Shown one piece after another: positions 37,684 to 47,143 of a DNA stretch of 64,000 nt (its first letter is position 1; every line of letters begins with the position of its first letter). The stretch spans positions 3,534,001 to 3,598,000 of the forward strand of contig NZ_LT607413.1 in NCBI RefSeq assembly GCF_900091495.1, read 5' to 3'. The translations under genes and the position numbers were made by a program. The notes below the pieces were generated by a model that saw only the letters and a program-made list of their open reading frames with translations, searched no databases and had not been told where the DNA came from. Source of the DNA: Micromonospora echinospora (GTDB taxonomy: Bacteria; Actinomycetota; Actinomycetes; Mycobacteriales; Micromonosporaceae).

Positions 37684-40600
37684 ATGGACCGGCGTCCGGC
37701 GATCAAACCGGGTCCCGACCTCCGGCCGGATGACTCCGGCCGTGACGACAGTTTCGAGTCGGCGACCGACCGTGATGGTTTCGGCCGTCTTCATGCAGGA
37801 GTGACCGGGATGTCCGGCGCGAGTATCGACACCTTGTACGATCTGGGCCTGCCGGCCGAGGCGCTCGGCGACGACGTGGAGGACGCCGAGCTCGACGAGC
37901 CGGTGCCCAACGCGGAGCGCCTGGTCGCCCAGGCGGTGGCGTTGGCCGGTGACGACCACGGCGCGGCCACCCTGGTCGACCGGTTCTGGCGGTTCGCGCC
38001 GGACGAGGAGCTGATCGGCTTCACCGCCGAGGAGATGCTCGACGCGGCCCGGGCCCACCGCGAGTTGGCCGAGCAGCGGGTTCCGGGCGAGTTGAAGCTG
38101 CGGATCCACGAGCCGGACGCCGAGCAGCACCACACGGTCGTCGAGATCGTCACCGACGACATGCCGTTCCTGGTCGACTCGGTGACCTCCCTGCTCAACT
38201 CCCACCACCTCGACGTGCACCTGCTCGTACACCCGCTGGTGGTGGTCCGGCGCGAGCCGCTGGGCCGGCTCGCCGAGGTGGCGGCGGACGTCGAGCCGGA
38301 CGACGCGATCGACGGCGACATCGTCGAGAGCTGGATGCACATCGAGATCGACCCGATCCGGGACGCGGCCCAGCGGGACCGGCTGCGCACCGAGTTGCAG
38401 CGGGTGCTCACCGACGTCCGGGAGGCTGTCGAGGACTGGCCGAAGATGCGCCAGCAGGCCCTCGACCTCGCCGAGGAGCTCTCCGCGGCGCGGACCTCGG
38501 AGCACCGGCCGCCGGTGCCGGAGAAGGACATCACCGACTCGGTGGAGCTGCTGCGCTGGCTGGCCCACGACCACTTCACCTTCCTCGGCTACCGCGAGTA
38601 CCGCCTGGTCGAGGTGGGCGAGGGCGGCGCCGGCGACCCGTCGGGCGGCCAGGCGCTGGAGGCGGTGCTCGGCACCGGCCTGGGCATCCTGCGGTCCGAC
38701 CGCACCGAGCCCCGGACGCTGTCGTCGATGACGCCGGAGGCGCACGAGAAGGTGCTGGAGAAGCGCCTGCTGATCATCACCAAGGCGAACTCCCGGGCGA
38801 CCGTGCACCGCTCGGCGTACCTCGACTACATCGGCTTCAAGATCTTCAACGAGCACGGTGAGGTGGTCGGGGAGCGTCGCTTCCTCGGGCTCTTCTCCAC
38901 CGCCGCGTACCGGACCAGCGTGCGCGAGCTGCCGGTGGTCCGCCGCAAGGTGGCCGAGGTGCTGGAGCGGTCCGGGCTGAGCCCGCGCAGCCACTCCGGC
39001 AAGGACCTGCTCCAGATCCTGGAGACCTACCCGCGCGACGAGCTGTTCCAGATCAAGACCGACGACCTCTACCACGCGGTGATCGGCGTGCTCCGGATGG
39101 CCGGACGCCGTCAGCTGCGGGTGTTCCTGCGCCGGGACGGCTACGGCCGGTTCATCTCCTGCCTGATCTACCTGCCCCGGGACCGGTTCACCACGCAGAA
39201 CCGGCTGCGGATGCAGGACATCCTGCTGCGTGAGCTGAACGGGGTCGGGGTGGACTACACCACCCGGGTCACCGAGTCGATGCTGGCCCGGGTGCACTTC
39301 ATCGTCCGGACCGACCCGACCGACCCGCCCGGTGACGTCGACGCCGACCTGCTCGCCGAGGAACTGGCCGACGCGACCCGGCTCTGGGACGACGACTACC
39401 GGCTGGTGCTGGAGCGCAAGCTCGGTGACGAGCAGGCCAAGCACCTGTTCACCCGGTACGCCGACGCCTTCCCGGAGGGCTACAAGGACGGGCACACGCC
39501 GTACGAGGCGATGAAGGACCTGGCCAAGCTGGAGCTGCTGGAGGAACCTGGCCAGCTCGAGATGCACCTGTTCCGCAAGCAGCTCGCCCCGCGCAACGGC
39601 GCGCGGGTCGCGGGCGACGCGGCCGAGGCGATGGACGTCCGCTTCAAGGTCTACCGCAACGCCGAGCCGATGCTCCTGTCCGACGTGCTGCCGGTGCTGC
39701 ACTCCCTCGGCGTCCGGGTGGTCGACGAGCACCCGTACGAGGTGGACCGGATCGACGGGCGGATCTACCTCTACGACTTCGGCCTGCAACTGCCCGAGGG
39801 GCACCAGGAGCTGTCCGAGGTGCGCCCGCACGTGGAGAACGCCTTCGCCGCCGCGTGGCGGGGCGAGGCCGAGGTGGACGGCTTCAACGAGCTGGTGCTG
39901 CGGGCCGGGCTCACCTGGCGGCAGGTGGTGGTGCTGCGCGCGTACGCGAAGTACCTGCGTCAGGCGGGCACGGTCTTCTCCCAGGACTACATGGAGTCCA
40001 CCTTCATCGCCTACCCGAAGATCGCCACCCTGCTGGTGGAACTCTTCGAGGTGCGCTTCGACCCGGCCGCCGGGCTGACGCCCGAGGAACGGGAACGGCG
40101 CGGGGCGGAACTGGCCGACACCATCAGCGCCGCCCTGGACGACGTGTCCAGTCTGGACCAGGACCGCATCCTGCGGTCGTACCTGACGCTGATCCGGGCG
40201 ACCCTGCGGACCAGCTTCTTCCAGAAGATGGAGGACGGCGGGCGGCCGAAGTCGTACGTGGCGTTCAAGCTGGACCCGCAGGCCATCCCGGACCTGCCCG
40301 CGCCCCGCCCGAAGTACGAGATCTTCGTCTACTCGCCCCGGTTCGAGGGCGTGCACCTGCGGTACGGTCCGGTGGCCCGGGGCGGGCTGCGCTGGTCCGA
40401 CCGGCGGGAGGACTTCCGTACCGAGGTGCTCGGCCTGGTCAAGGCGCAGATGGTCAAGAACGCCGTGATCGTGCCGGTGGGCGCCAAGGGCGGCTTCGTG
40501 CTCAAGCAGAAGCCGGGGGACCGGGACGAGGCGGTCGCCTGCTACCAGGAGTTCATCTCGGCCCTGCTGGACGTCACCGACAACATCGTCAGCGGCGACG

Positions 40601-42765
40601 TGGTGCCGCCGACCGACGTGGTCCGGCACGACGGCGACGACCCGTACCTGGTGGTCGCGGCGGACAAGGGGACGGCGACGTTCTCCGACATCGCCAACGA
40701 GATCTCCACCGCGCACCGGTTCTGGCTGGGCGACGCGTTCGCCTCCGGGGGCTCGGCCGGCTACGACCACAAGAAGATGGGCATCACCGCCCGGGGCGCC
40801 TGGGAGTCGGTCAAGCGGCACTTCCGGGAGCTGGGGCACGACACCCAGTCCGAGGACTTCACCGTGGTGGGCGTGGGCGACATGTCCGGTGACGTGTTCG
40901 GCAACGGGATGCTGCTCAGCGAGCACATCCGCCTGGTGGCCGCCTTCGACCACCGGCACATCTTCCTCGACCCGGACCCGGACGCGGCCTCCTCGTACGC
41001 CGAGCGGAAGCGGCTGTTCGAGCTGTCCCGGTCGTCGTGGCAGGACTACGACCAGAAGCTGATCTCCGCCGGCGGTGGGGTGTTCCCGCGTACCGCCAAG
41101 TCGGTGCCGGTCTCGCCGCAGGTCCGCGCGGTGCTCGGCCTGGACGGCGACGTCACCCAGATGTCGCCGGCGGAGCTGATGAAGGCGATCCTGACCGCCC
41201 CGGTGGACCTCTTCTGGAACGGCGGCATCGGCACCTACGTCAAGGCCTCCAGCGAGACCAACGCCGAGGTGGGGGACAAGTCCAACGACGCGATCCGGGT
41301 CAACGGGAAGGACCTGCGCTGCCGGGTGGCAGGCGAGGGCGGGAACCTGGGCTGGACCCAGGCCGGCCGGATCGAGTACGCCCAGGCCGGCGGGCGGATC
41401 TACACCGACTTCATCGACAACGCGGCCGGGGTGGACTGCTCCGACCACGAGGTGAACATCAAGATCCTGCTCAACACGGCGGTCGCCGACGGCGAGCTGA
41501 CCGTCCCGGAGCGGGACGAGCTGCTCGCCGAGATGACCGACGAGGTCGCCGAGCTGGTGCTGCGCGACAACTACGACCAGGCACGGGCGCTGAACAACGC
41601 CCAGGCCCAGTCCGCGTCGCTACTGCCGGTGCACCGCCGGATGATCAGCGACCTGGAGCGCTCCGGGGTGCTGAACCGGGCGTTGGAGGCGCTCCCGTCC
41701 GACGAGGAGCTGGCCGCCCGGACCGAGTCCGGGCTGACCGCGCCGGAGTTCGCGGTGTTGCTCGCGTACGTGAAGATCGCCCTGGAACGGGAGATCCTCG
41801 CCGACGGGCTGCCCGACGAGGAGTGGACGACCGACGTCCTGGTCAACTACTTCCCCACGCCGATGCGGCAGCGATTCGCCGACCGGATGGGGCAGCACCG
41901 GCTGCGCCGGGACATCGTCACCACCGTGCTGGTCAACGAGGCGATCAACCGGGGCGGCATCACGTTCGTCTTCCGGGTGGTCGAGGAGACGGCGGCTTCC
42001 CCGGCGGACGTGATCCGCGCGTACCTGGTGGTCCGGGAGGTCTTCGGGCTCCGGGAGCTGTGGGACGCGATCGAGGCGCTGGACAACCGGGTCGCCCCGG
42101 AGTTGCAGACCAGCGGCTACCTGGACACCCGGCGGCTGCTGGACCGGGCGGTGCGCTGGCTGGTCACCAACCGGCGTTCGCCGATCGACGTGCCGGCCGA
42201 GATCGCCCGGCTGCGCGACGGGGTGGCCCGGCTCCTGCCGGAGCTGGACAGCCTCTTCTACGGGGCCGAGCGGGAGGCGCTGGCCGCGCACGTCGACATG
42301 ATGAGCAAGCGGGGACTGCCCCGGGACCTGGCCGAGCGGGCCACCCGGCTGATGTACAGCTTCGGCCTGCTGGATGTGGTGGAGACGGCGGCGCAGACCG
42401 GCAAGGATGTCGGCGAGGTGGCTTCGGTCTACTTCGTCCTCTCCGACCGGTTCCGGGTCGACTCGCTGCTGTCGAAGATCTCCCTGCTGCCCCGGGAGGA
42501 CCGCTGGCAGACCCTGGCCCGGATGGCGTTGCGGTACGACCTCTACGCCGCCCTGGCCGCGCTCACCAGCGAGGTGCTCGACTCCACCGACGCGGCCCTG
42601 TCCCCGCAGGACCGGGTGCAGGTCTGGGAGCAGTCCAACGCCGTGTCGATCCACCGGGCCCACCGGGCGATGGGGGAGTTCGACGAGTCCCGGGCGGACC
42701 TGGCCGCGCTCTCGGTCCTGCTCCGGCAGATCCGGACGCTGGTGCGTACCTCCTCGGCGAGCTGA
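37684..42765 (+). CDS. gdh: NAD-specific glutamate dehydrogenase, giant (L-180) class
   Basis: 1693 residues. Converts glutamate to 2-oxoglutarate with NAD. The roughly 700-residue N-terminal region has ACT-like parts (VTDDMPFLVDSVTSLLNSHH), the catalytic core has PVARGGLRWSDRREDFRTEV and KNAVIVPVGAKGGFV and the NAD-binding core with VVGVGDMSGDVFGNGML, and the C-terminal helical domain follows. Length matches Streptomyces clavuligerus-type enzymes (about 1650). Start: ATG 37684 has GAGGGGAG upstream; an in-frame GTG at 37642 lies 5 nt after a TAGGCT box and might be a leaderless start. It is followed by a perfect terminator. Confidence 0.95.
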   Translation: MDRRPAIKPGPDLRPDDSGRDDSFESATDRDGFGRLHAGVTGMSGASIDTLYDLGLPAEALGDDVEDAELDEPVPNAERLVAQAVALAGDDHGAATLVDRFWRFAPDEELIGFTAEEMLDAARAHRELAEQRVPGELKLRIHEPDAEQHHTVVEIVTDDMPFLVDSVTSLLNSHHLDVHLLVHPLVVVRREPLGRLAEVAADVEPDDAIDGDIVESWMHIEIDPIRDAAQRDRLRTELQRVLTDVREAVEDWPKMRQQALDLAEELSAARTSEHRPPVPEKDITDSVELLRWLAHDHFTFLGYREYRLVEVGEGGAGDPSGGQALEAVLGTGLGILRSDRTEPRTLSSMTPEAHEKVLEKRLLIITKANSRATVHRSAYLDYIGFKIFNEHGEVVGERRFLGLFSTAAYRTSVRELPVVRRKVAEVLERSGLSPRSHSGKDLLQILETYPRDELFQIKTDDLYHAVIGVLRMAGRRQLRVFLRRDGYGRFISCLIYLPRDRFTTQNRLRMQDILLRELNGVGVDYTTRVTESMLARVHFIVRTDPTDPPGDVDADLLAEELADATRLWDDDYRLVLERKLGDEQAKHLFTRYADAFPEGYKDGHTPYEAMKDLAKLELLEEPGQLEMHLFRKQLAPRNGARVAGDAAEAMDVRFKVYRNAEPMLLSDVLPVLHSLGVRVVDEHPYEVDRIDGRIYLYDFGLQLPEGHQELSEVRPHVENAFAAAWRGEAEVDGFNELVLRAGLTWRQVVVLRAYAKYLRQAGTVFSQDYMESTFIAYPKIATLLVELFEVRFDPAAGLTPEERERRGAELADTISAALDDVSSLDQDRILRSYLTLIRATLRTSFFQKMEDGGRPKSYVAFKLDPQAIPDLPAPRPKYEIFVYSPRFEGVHLRYGPVARGGLRWSDRREDFRTEVLGLVKAQMVKNAVIVPVGAKGGFVLKQKPGDRDEAVACYQEFISALLDVTDNIVSGDVVPPTDVVRHDGDDPYLVVAADKGTATFSDIANEISTAHRFWLGDAFASGGSAGYDHKKMGITARGAWESVKRHFRELGHDTQSEDFTVVGVGDMSGDVFGNGMLLSEHIRLVAAFDHRHIFLDPDPDAASSYAERKRLFELSRSSWQDYDQKLISAGGGVFPRTAKSVPVSPQVRAVLGLDGDVTQMSPAELMKAILTAPVDLFWNGGIGTYVKASSETNAEVGDKSNDAIRVNGKDLRCRVAGEGGNLGWTQAGRIEYAQAGGRIYTDFIDNAAGVDCSDHEVNIKILLNTAVADGELTVPERDELLAEMTDEVAELVLRDNYDQARALNNAQAQSASLLPVHRRMISDLERSGVLNRALEALPSDEELAARTESGLTAPEFAVLLAYVKIALEREILADGLPDEEWTTDVLVNYFPTPMRQRFADRMGQHRLRRDIVTTVLVNEAINRGGITFVFRVVEETAASPADVIRAYLVVREVFGLRELWDAIEALDNRVAPELQTSGYLDTRRLLDRAVRWLVTNRRSPIDVPAEIARLRDGVARLLPELDSLFYGAEREALAAHVDMMSKRGLPRDLAERATRLMYSFGLLDVVETAAQTGKDVGEVASVYFVLSDRFRVDSLLSKISLLPREDRWQTLARMALRYDLYAALAALTSEVLDSTDAALSPQDRVQVWEQSNAVSIHRAHRAMGEFDESRADLAALSVLLRQIRTLVRTSSAS

Positions 42766-42780
42766 GGACGTCGGCACGCC

Positions 42781-42813
42781 GCGCGCCCGGTGGGACGTTC
42801 CCACCGGGCGCGC
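42781..42813. terminator. Bidirectional hairpin between gdh and sortase
   Basis: Perfect 15-bp arms GCGCGCCCGGTGGGA and TCCCACCGGGCGCGC with a 3-nt centre, between convergent genes. Confidence 0.85.
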
Positions 42814-42838
42814 GGGGCGCTCCGCCCGCCATCCCGCC

Positions 42839-43564
42839 TCAGATCACCAGGGTGGCGAAGACGATCACGTTGTCCAGGTAGTCACGGGCCTTCTCGTCGA
42901 ACTTCCCACCGCAGGTGACCACCCGTAGCGCGGCCCGGTCGTTCGGACCGTAGACCAGCTCCGTGGGGAACTCCGTCTTCGGGTACGACCGCACCGCGTC
43001 GACCCGGAACGTGGCGGTGCTGCCGTCCTGCCGCGCGACGTTGATGGTGTCGCCGGGCAGCAGCGCGCCGAGGTCGTAGAAGACGGCGGGTCCGATGTAA
43101 CTGGAGTCGACGTGCCCGACGATCACCGCGTTGCCGACCTCGCCGGGGGCGGCGCCGAGCCGGTACCAGCCGGCGAGCTGGGCCTGCTGCAACGGAGGCA
43201 CCTGGACGGTCCCGTCCGCCTCCACGCCCAGCGACATGATCGAGGCGTCCACGCCGATCCGGGGAATGGTGATGGTGGTCGGCTCGGAACGGGCCATCCC
43301 GACCGTCTCGCCCGAGTCGTCGGACTCCGGCGCGACGTCCACGTCGGGGTCGATCCCGGTGACGTCCGGGTACGCCGTCGCCGGCAGGGTGCCGGCCCCG
43401 ACGATCGGCTGCGGTGGCCGGGCCGGTTCCGACCCGGTGAGCCCCACGCCGAGCAGCCCGACACCGAGGACGCCGGTCAGCGCCACCGCGGCCGCGCCGG
43501 CGGCGCGCCACGGTCTCCCGTGACGGCCGCCGGCACGTGTCCCCGCGTCAGACCAGCGACTCAT
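42839..43564 (-). CDS. srtF: Class F sortase
   Basis: 241 residues. One N-terminal membrane helix (AAAVALTGVLGVGLLGVGL), a Pro/Asp-rich stretch, then the sortase barrel opening TTITIPRIGVDASIMSLGV. Catalytic His151 in VIVGHVDSS, Cys218 in LRVVTCGGKFD and Arg227 in EKARDYLDNVIVF are intact. The TCGG and C-terminal layout are typical of class F, common in actinobacteria, whose substrates are poorly known. Its ATG lies inside the 3' end of the upstream surface-protein gene (17-bp overlap), so that protein is the obvious substrate. Confidence 0.92.
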   Translation of the reverse strand: MSRWSDAGTRAGGRHGRPWRAAGAAAVALTGVLGVGLLGVGLTGSEPARPPQPIVGAGTLPATAYPDVTGIDPDVDVAPESDDSGETVGMARSEPTTITIPRIGVDASIMSLGVEADGTVQVPPLQQAQLAGWYRLGAAPGEVGNAVIVGHVDSSYIGPAVFYDLGALLPGDTINVARQDGSTATFRVDAVRSYPKTEFPTELVYGPNDRAALRVVTCGGKFDEKARDYLDNVIVFATLVI

Positions 43565-44750
43565 CGGTCCGACGGCGCCGCATCAGCACGATGCCGCCCA
43601 GCGCCGCAGCACCGAGCATCGCCGCTCCACCGACCGTCGCCTCACGGTCGGTGCTGGTGGCGCCCCCGTCGCCGCCCTTGACGTGTCCCCTGGGCAGGAC
43701 GATCAGGGTGCCCTCGCCGCAGGAGCCCTTGAGCTCGTACTTGCCGGGCTCGGCGTCCCACGGGATCTCGGCTTCGCCGTAGTACACGAACCGCGGTCCC
43801 CGGTCCTTCGCCCCCTCCTCGGCGGACTCCTCCTCGGCGCCCCGGTCCTCGTGGGCCTTCTCCTCCTCGGCGGTGGCCTCGGCCTCGGCCTTCTTCCGCG
43901 CGGCCTCCTCGTCGGCCTTCTTCTTCGCGGCCTCTTCGTCGGCCTTCTTCTTGGCCTCGTCCTTGGCCTCGTCGCCGGCACCCCAGCCGCCGTTGTTCAT
44001 GCCCGGCTGTCCGGTCTCGTCGGACTGCTGGGTGGACGGACCGGTCCCGGACTGCTGGCGGTTCTCCGAGGTGTTGCCCGGGGCGTTGGTGCCGTTGCCG
44101 GCGGTGTTGCCCGGGGCGTTGGTGCCGTTGCCGGCGGTGTTGCCCGGGGCGGTGGTGCCCGGGGCGTTGGTGCCGTTCTCGGCGGTGTTGCCCGGGGCGT
44201 TGTTGTTGCCGTTGCCCCAGCTGTTGCCGTTCTCGGAGCTGTTGCCGTTGCCCCAGCTGTTGCCGTTGCCGGAGTCGCTGCCGTTGCCCCAGTCGTTGCC
44301 GTTGCCGGAGTCGCTGCCGTTGCCCCAGTCGTTGCCGGAGTCGCCGTCCTTGCCCCAGTCGTGGTCCTTCCTGGAGTCGTGGTCCTTCTTGGAGTCGTGG
44401 TCCTTCTTCGAGTCGTGGTCCTTCTTCGAACCGTGACCCTTCTCCCCGCTCTCGGACTCCTCGCCCCGCCAGTCGTGGTCCTTCTTGTGGTGGTCCCGGG
44501 GGTGGAGCTTGACCTTCCCGGTCACCTTCGACCAGACGTAGGCGTGCTCCTGGCGCTCCGCGCAGACCTCGATGAGCTTGACCTCGTGACCCGGCCGCAC
44601 GGCGTACGGGTCGGCGTAGACCTTGCCCTTGTGGTGGTCGTCGTGTCCGCCGCCGTTGTCGGCGAAGGCGATGCCCGGCGTGAAGACCAGCAAGGAGGCC
44701 CCGCCGAGGGCAGCGCCAGCGACGACCTTCCCGAGCTTGTTGGTAGCCAT
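43548..44750 (-). CDS. Cell-surface protein with low-complexity insert, likely sortase substrate
   Basis: 400 residues (ATG 44750; GTG 44762 possible). Signal peptide VVAGAALGGASLLVFTPGIAFA, then VYADPYAVRPGHEVKLIEVC with KVTGKVKL, then about 250 residues of low complexity: KKDHDSKKDHDS heptad-like repeats, DSGNGNDWGNGS repeats, NGTNAPGNTA repeats and an Ala/Lys/Glu helix. After it come FVYYGEAEIPWDAEPGKYEL with KGSCGEGTLIVLPRG, then a membrane helix (VGGAAMLGAAALGGIVL) and RRRR tail. The two flanks look like the halves of one Ig-like domain (PGxxVxLxxxC and EPGxYxLxGxC). No LPxTG is seen; LPRGH, 49 residues from the end, is the nearest. Confidence 0.82.
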   Translation of the reverse strand: MATNKLGKVVAGAALGGASLLVFTPGIAFADNGGGHDDHHKGKVYADPYAVRPGHEVKLIEVCAERQEHAYVWSKVTGKVKLHPRDHHKKDHDWRGEESESGEKGHGSKKDHDSKKDHDSKKDHDSRKDHDWGKDGDSGNDWGNGSDSGNGNDWGNGSDSGNGNSWGNGNSSENGNSWGNGNNNAPGNTAENGTNAPGTTAPGNTAGNGTNAPGNTAGNGTNAPGNTSENRQQSGTGPSTQQSDETGQPGMNNGGWGAGDEAKDEAKKKADEEAAKKKADEEAARKKAEAEATAEEEKAHEDRGAEEESAEEGAKDRGPRFVYYGEAEIPWDAEPGKYELKGSCGEGTLIVLPRGHVKGGDGGATSTDREATVGGAAMLGAAALGGIVLMRRRRTDESLV

Positions 44751-44983
44751 GACCTGCGTCACTCCATCCCTTTTCGTCCTGACCCGGCGGAAGCCGAGCT
44801 AGGTCAGACGTTAGACCGATTCGCGACCTATGAGAGGAAAGATTCGTGTTTAGGAGTGTGTCGGTGAAGCGGCTTCGCCGGGTGGTAAGCGGGGTTAGCG
44901 ACCTCTCCGGTCGCCGCGCGTCGTTACCGGCTCATCACCCGGAAATTCCCGGTCAGTGACGTGCAGGTATCGAGAGGTTGTCA

Positions 44984-44997
44984 TGGAAGCGCTCCCA
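44984..44997 (+). promoter_or_regulatory. CebR-like operator upstream of the GH6 cellulase
   Basis: TGGAAGCGCTCCCA differs at one position from the known CebR box TGGGAGCGCTCCCA, the cellobiose-responsive repressor site of actinomycete cellulase genes. It lies about 255 bp before the cellulase start in the 502-bp divergent gap (44751-45252). The rest of the gap holds a short CCGCA repeat and likely promoters of both genes. Confidence 0.75.
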
Positions 44998-45110
44998 TGC
45001 AAGAATCACTGCACTGCGTACGAGGAGCCACACCGCGCAGCCGGAGCGTCGAGGGCAGCCGGTCCCCACCGGACGACGTCGAGGCCGCACCGTCGGTCGG
45101 CTCCGCTCGG

Positions 45111-45130
45111 CCGCACCGCACCGCACCGCA
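45111..45130. repeat. CCGCA microrepeat in the cellulase leader
   Basis: Four consecutive CCGCA units. They lie between the CebR-like site and the start codon. Length could vary by slippage; no effect can be inferred. Confidence 0.7.
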
Positions 45131-45252
45131 CCGCTGCCCGTCCGGGTCGGGCATCCCCATCACCCCCGAGGGCCTCTGTGGAACGACGTTTCCAGGGCCT
45201 GAAAGCAGCCGGGCCGTTCCCTGGTCCGGTATCGCCCAAGGAGATCAGTGGC

Positions 45253-47031
45253 ATGAATCTGTGGAGAAGTCTGTCCGCCAGGCGGCGGGCACTCGCGCTG
45301 ACCGGCGCGAGCGCCCTGGTCGCCGGCGGCCTGGTGACCATCCCGGTCACCGTGGCGCACGCCGCGACCCAGTGCGACGTCAGCTACACGTCCAGCGACT
45401 GGCAGGGCGGGTTCACCGCCTCCATCACCATCAAGAACCTCGGCGACCCGCTGACCGGCTGGACGCTCGGCTTCGCCTTCCCGGACGCCAACCAGCGGGT
45501 GCAGCAGGGCTGGTCGGCACGCTGGTCGCAGTCGGGCCGGAACGTCACCGCGCAGAGCGAGTCCTACAACGGCGCGCTCGCCACCGGCGCCAGCACGAGC
45601 GTCGGGTTCAACGGCTCCTGGAGCGGCAGCAACCCGAAGCCGACGTCGTTCACCATCAACGGCACGGCCTGCAACGGCGGGACGCCGCCCACCACGCCGC
45701 CCCCCACCACCCCGCCGCCGACCACGCCGCCCCCCACGACGCCGCCGCCCACCACGCCGCCGCCCGGTGGCCCCAAGGTGGACAACCCGTACGCCGGGGT
45801 GAAGGGCTACGTCAACCCGGAGTGGAAGGCGAAGGCGGAGCGGGAGCCGGGCGGTAACCGGATCTCCAACAACCCGACCGCCGTCTGGCTGGACCGGATC
45901 GCCGCCATCGAGGGCACCGACGACAGCAGCTCGAACGGTTCGATGGGCGTACGGGACCACCTGGACACTGCTCTCGCCCAGGGCGCGGGCTACATCCAGT
46001 TCGTCATCTACAACCTGCCCGGCCGCGACTGCGCCGCGCTCGCGTCCAACGGCGAGCTGAAGGCGGACGAACTGCCGAAGTACAAGGCGCAGTACATCGA
46101 CCCGATCGCGGCGATCCAGGCCGACCCGAAGTACGCGGGTCTGCGGATCATCAACATCATCGAGATCGACTCGCTGCCCAACCTGGTGACCAACACCTCG
46201 GGCAACCCGGGTGGCACCGCGGCCTGTGACGTCGTGAAGGCGAACGGCGCGTACGTCCAGGGTGTCGGCTACGCCCTGGCCAAGCTGGGCGCGCTCGGCA
46301 ACGTCTACAACTACATCGACGCCGCTCACCACGGCTGGATCGGCTGGGACAGCAACTTCACCCCGACCGCCAACCAGCTCAAGGAGGCCGCCGTCGCCTC
46401 CGGCAGCACGGTGAACAACGTGCACGGCTTCATCGTGAACACGGCGAACTACTCCGCGCTCAAGGAGCCGTACGTCAAGATCACTGACACGGTGAACGGT
46501 CAGTCCGTGCGCCAGTCCAAGTGGATCGACTGGAACCAGTACACCGACGAGCTCACCTTCGCCCAGGCGTTCCGCAACGAGCTGGTCCGGGTCGGCTTCA
46601 ACTCCGGCATCGGCATGCTGATCGACACCTCCCGCAACGGTTGGGGCGGCGCCGCCCGGCCCACCGGCCCGGGTGCGACGACCAACGTGGACACCTACGT
46701 CAACGGTGGCCGCATGGACCGCCGGATCCACGCCGGCAACTGGTGCAACCAGGCCGGTGCGGGCCTCGGCGAGCGGCCGACGGTCGCCCCCGAGCCGGGC
46801 ATCGACGCCTACGTCTGGGTGAAGCCTCCGGGCGAGTCGGACGGCTCCAGCAAGTACATCCCGAACGACGAGGGCAAGGGCTTCGACCGGATGTGCGACC
46901 CGACCTACACCGGTAACGCCCGCAACGGCAACAACATGAGCGGCGCCCTGGACAACGCGCCGATCTCCGGTGCCTGGTTCTCCGCCCAGTTCCAGGAGCT
47001 CATGCGCAACGCGTACCCGCCGCTGTCCTGA
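45253..47031 (+). CDS. Secreted GH6 cellulase (cellobiohydrolase type) with N-terminal CBM2
   Basis: 592 residues, AAGGAGATC before the ATG. Signal peptide with a twin-Arg-like start (SARRRALALTGASALVAGG, cut after AHA). CBM2 at about 37-140 (CDVSYTSSDWQGGFTASITI, WTLGFAFP, a second Cys near its end), then a PTTPP linker (about 145-172), then GH6 from VDNPYAGVKGYVNPEW. GH6 landmarks are IEIDSLPNL (catalytic-acid region), YIDAAHHGWIGW and AYVWVKPPGESDG. Length and loops suggest an exo-acting enzyme like Cel6B of Thermobifida, but that is a guess. Control by CebR is suggested upstream and a hairpin terminator follows. Confidence 0.95.
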   Translation: MNLWRSLSARRRALALTGASALVAGGLVTIPVTVAHAATQCDVSYTSSDWQGGFTASITIKNLGDPLTGWTLGFAFPDANQRVQQGWSARWSQSGRNVTAQSESYNGALATGASTSVGFNGSWSGSNPKPTSFTINGTACNGGTPPTTPPPTTPPPTTPPPTTPPPTTPPPGGPKVDNPYAGVKGYVNPEWKAKAEREPGGNRISNNPTAVWLDRIAAIEGTDDSSSNGSMGVRDHLDTALAQGAGYIQFVIYNLPGRDCAALASNGELKADELPKYKAQYIDPIAAIQADPKYAGLRIINIIEIDSLPNLVTNTSGNPGGTAACDVVKANGAYVQGVGYALAKLGALGNVYNYIDAAHHGWIGWDSNFTPTANQLKEAAVASGSTVNNVHGFIVNTANYSALKEPYVKITDTVNGQSVRQSKWIDWNQYTDELTFAQAFRNELVRVGFNSGIGMLIDTSRNGWGGAARPTGPGATTNVDTYVNGGRMDRRIHAGNWCNQAGAGLGERPTVAPEPGIDAYVWVKPPGESDGSSKYIPNDEGKGFDRMCDPTYTGNARNGNNMSGALDNAPISGAWFSAQFQELMRNAYPPLS

Positions 47032-47091
47032 TCTCCACAACCTGCCCGCCGCCCTCCGGTTGTGAGGCGCCGGAGGCGGCAGGCCTCCCCT

Positions 47092-47131
47092 GGGGCCCCC
47101 GGCCCGACCCACGTGGTCGGCCGGGGGCCCT
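47092..47131 (+). terminator. Hairpin after the cellulase gene
   Basis: GGCCCCCGGCC (47094-47104) and GGCCGGGGGCC (47119-47129) form an 11-bp stem whose loop can pair further (GACC/GGTC). Confidence 0.7.
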
Positions 47132-47143
47132 GCCCCGTGCCGG

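Noticed and set aside
37630-41448. 1272-codon minus-strand frame opposite gdh
   Set aside because: Mirror frame of the glutamate dehydrogenase; composition is His/Val/Leu/Arg-biased and without domains.
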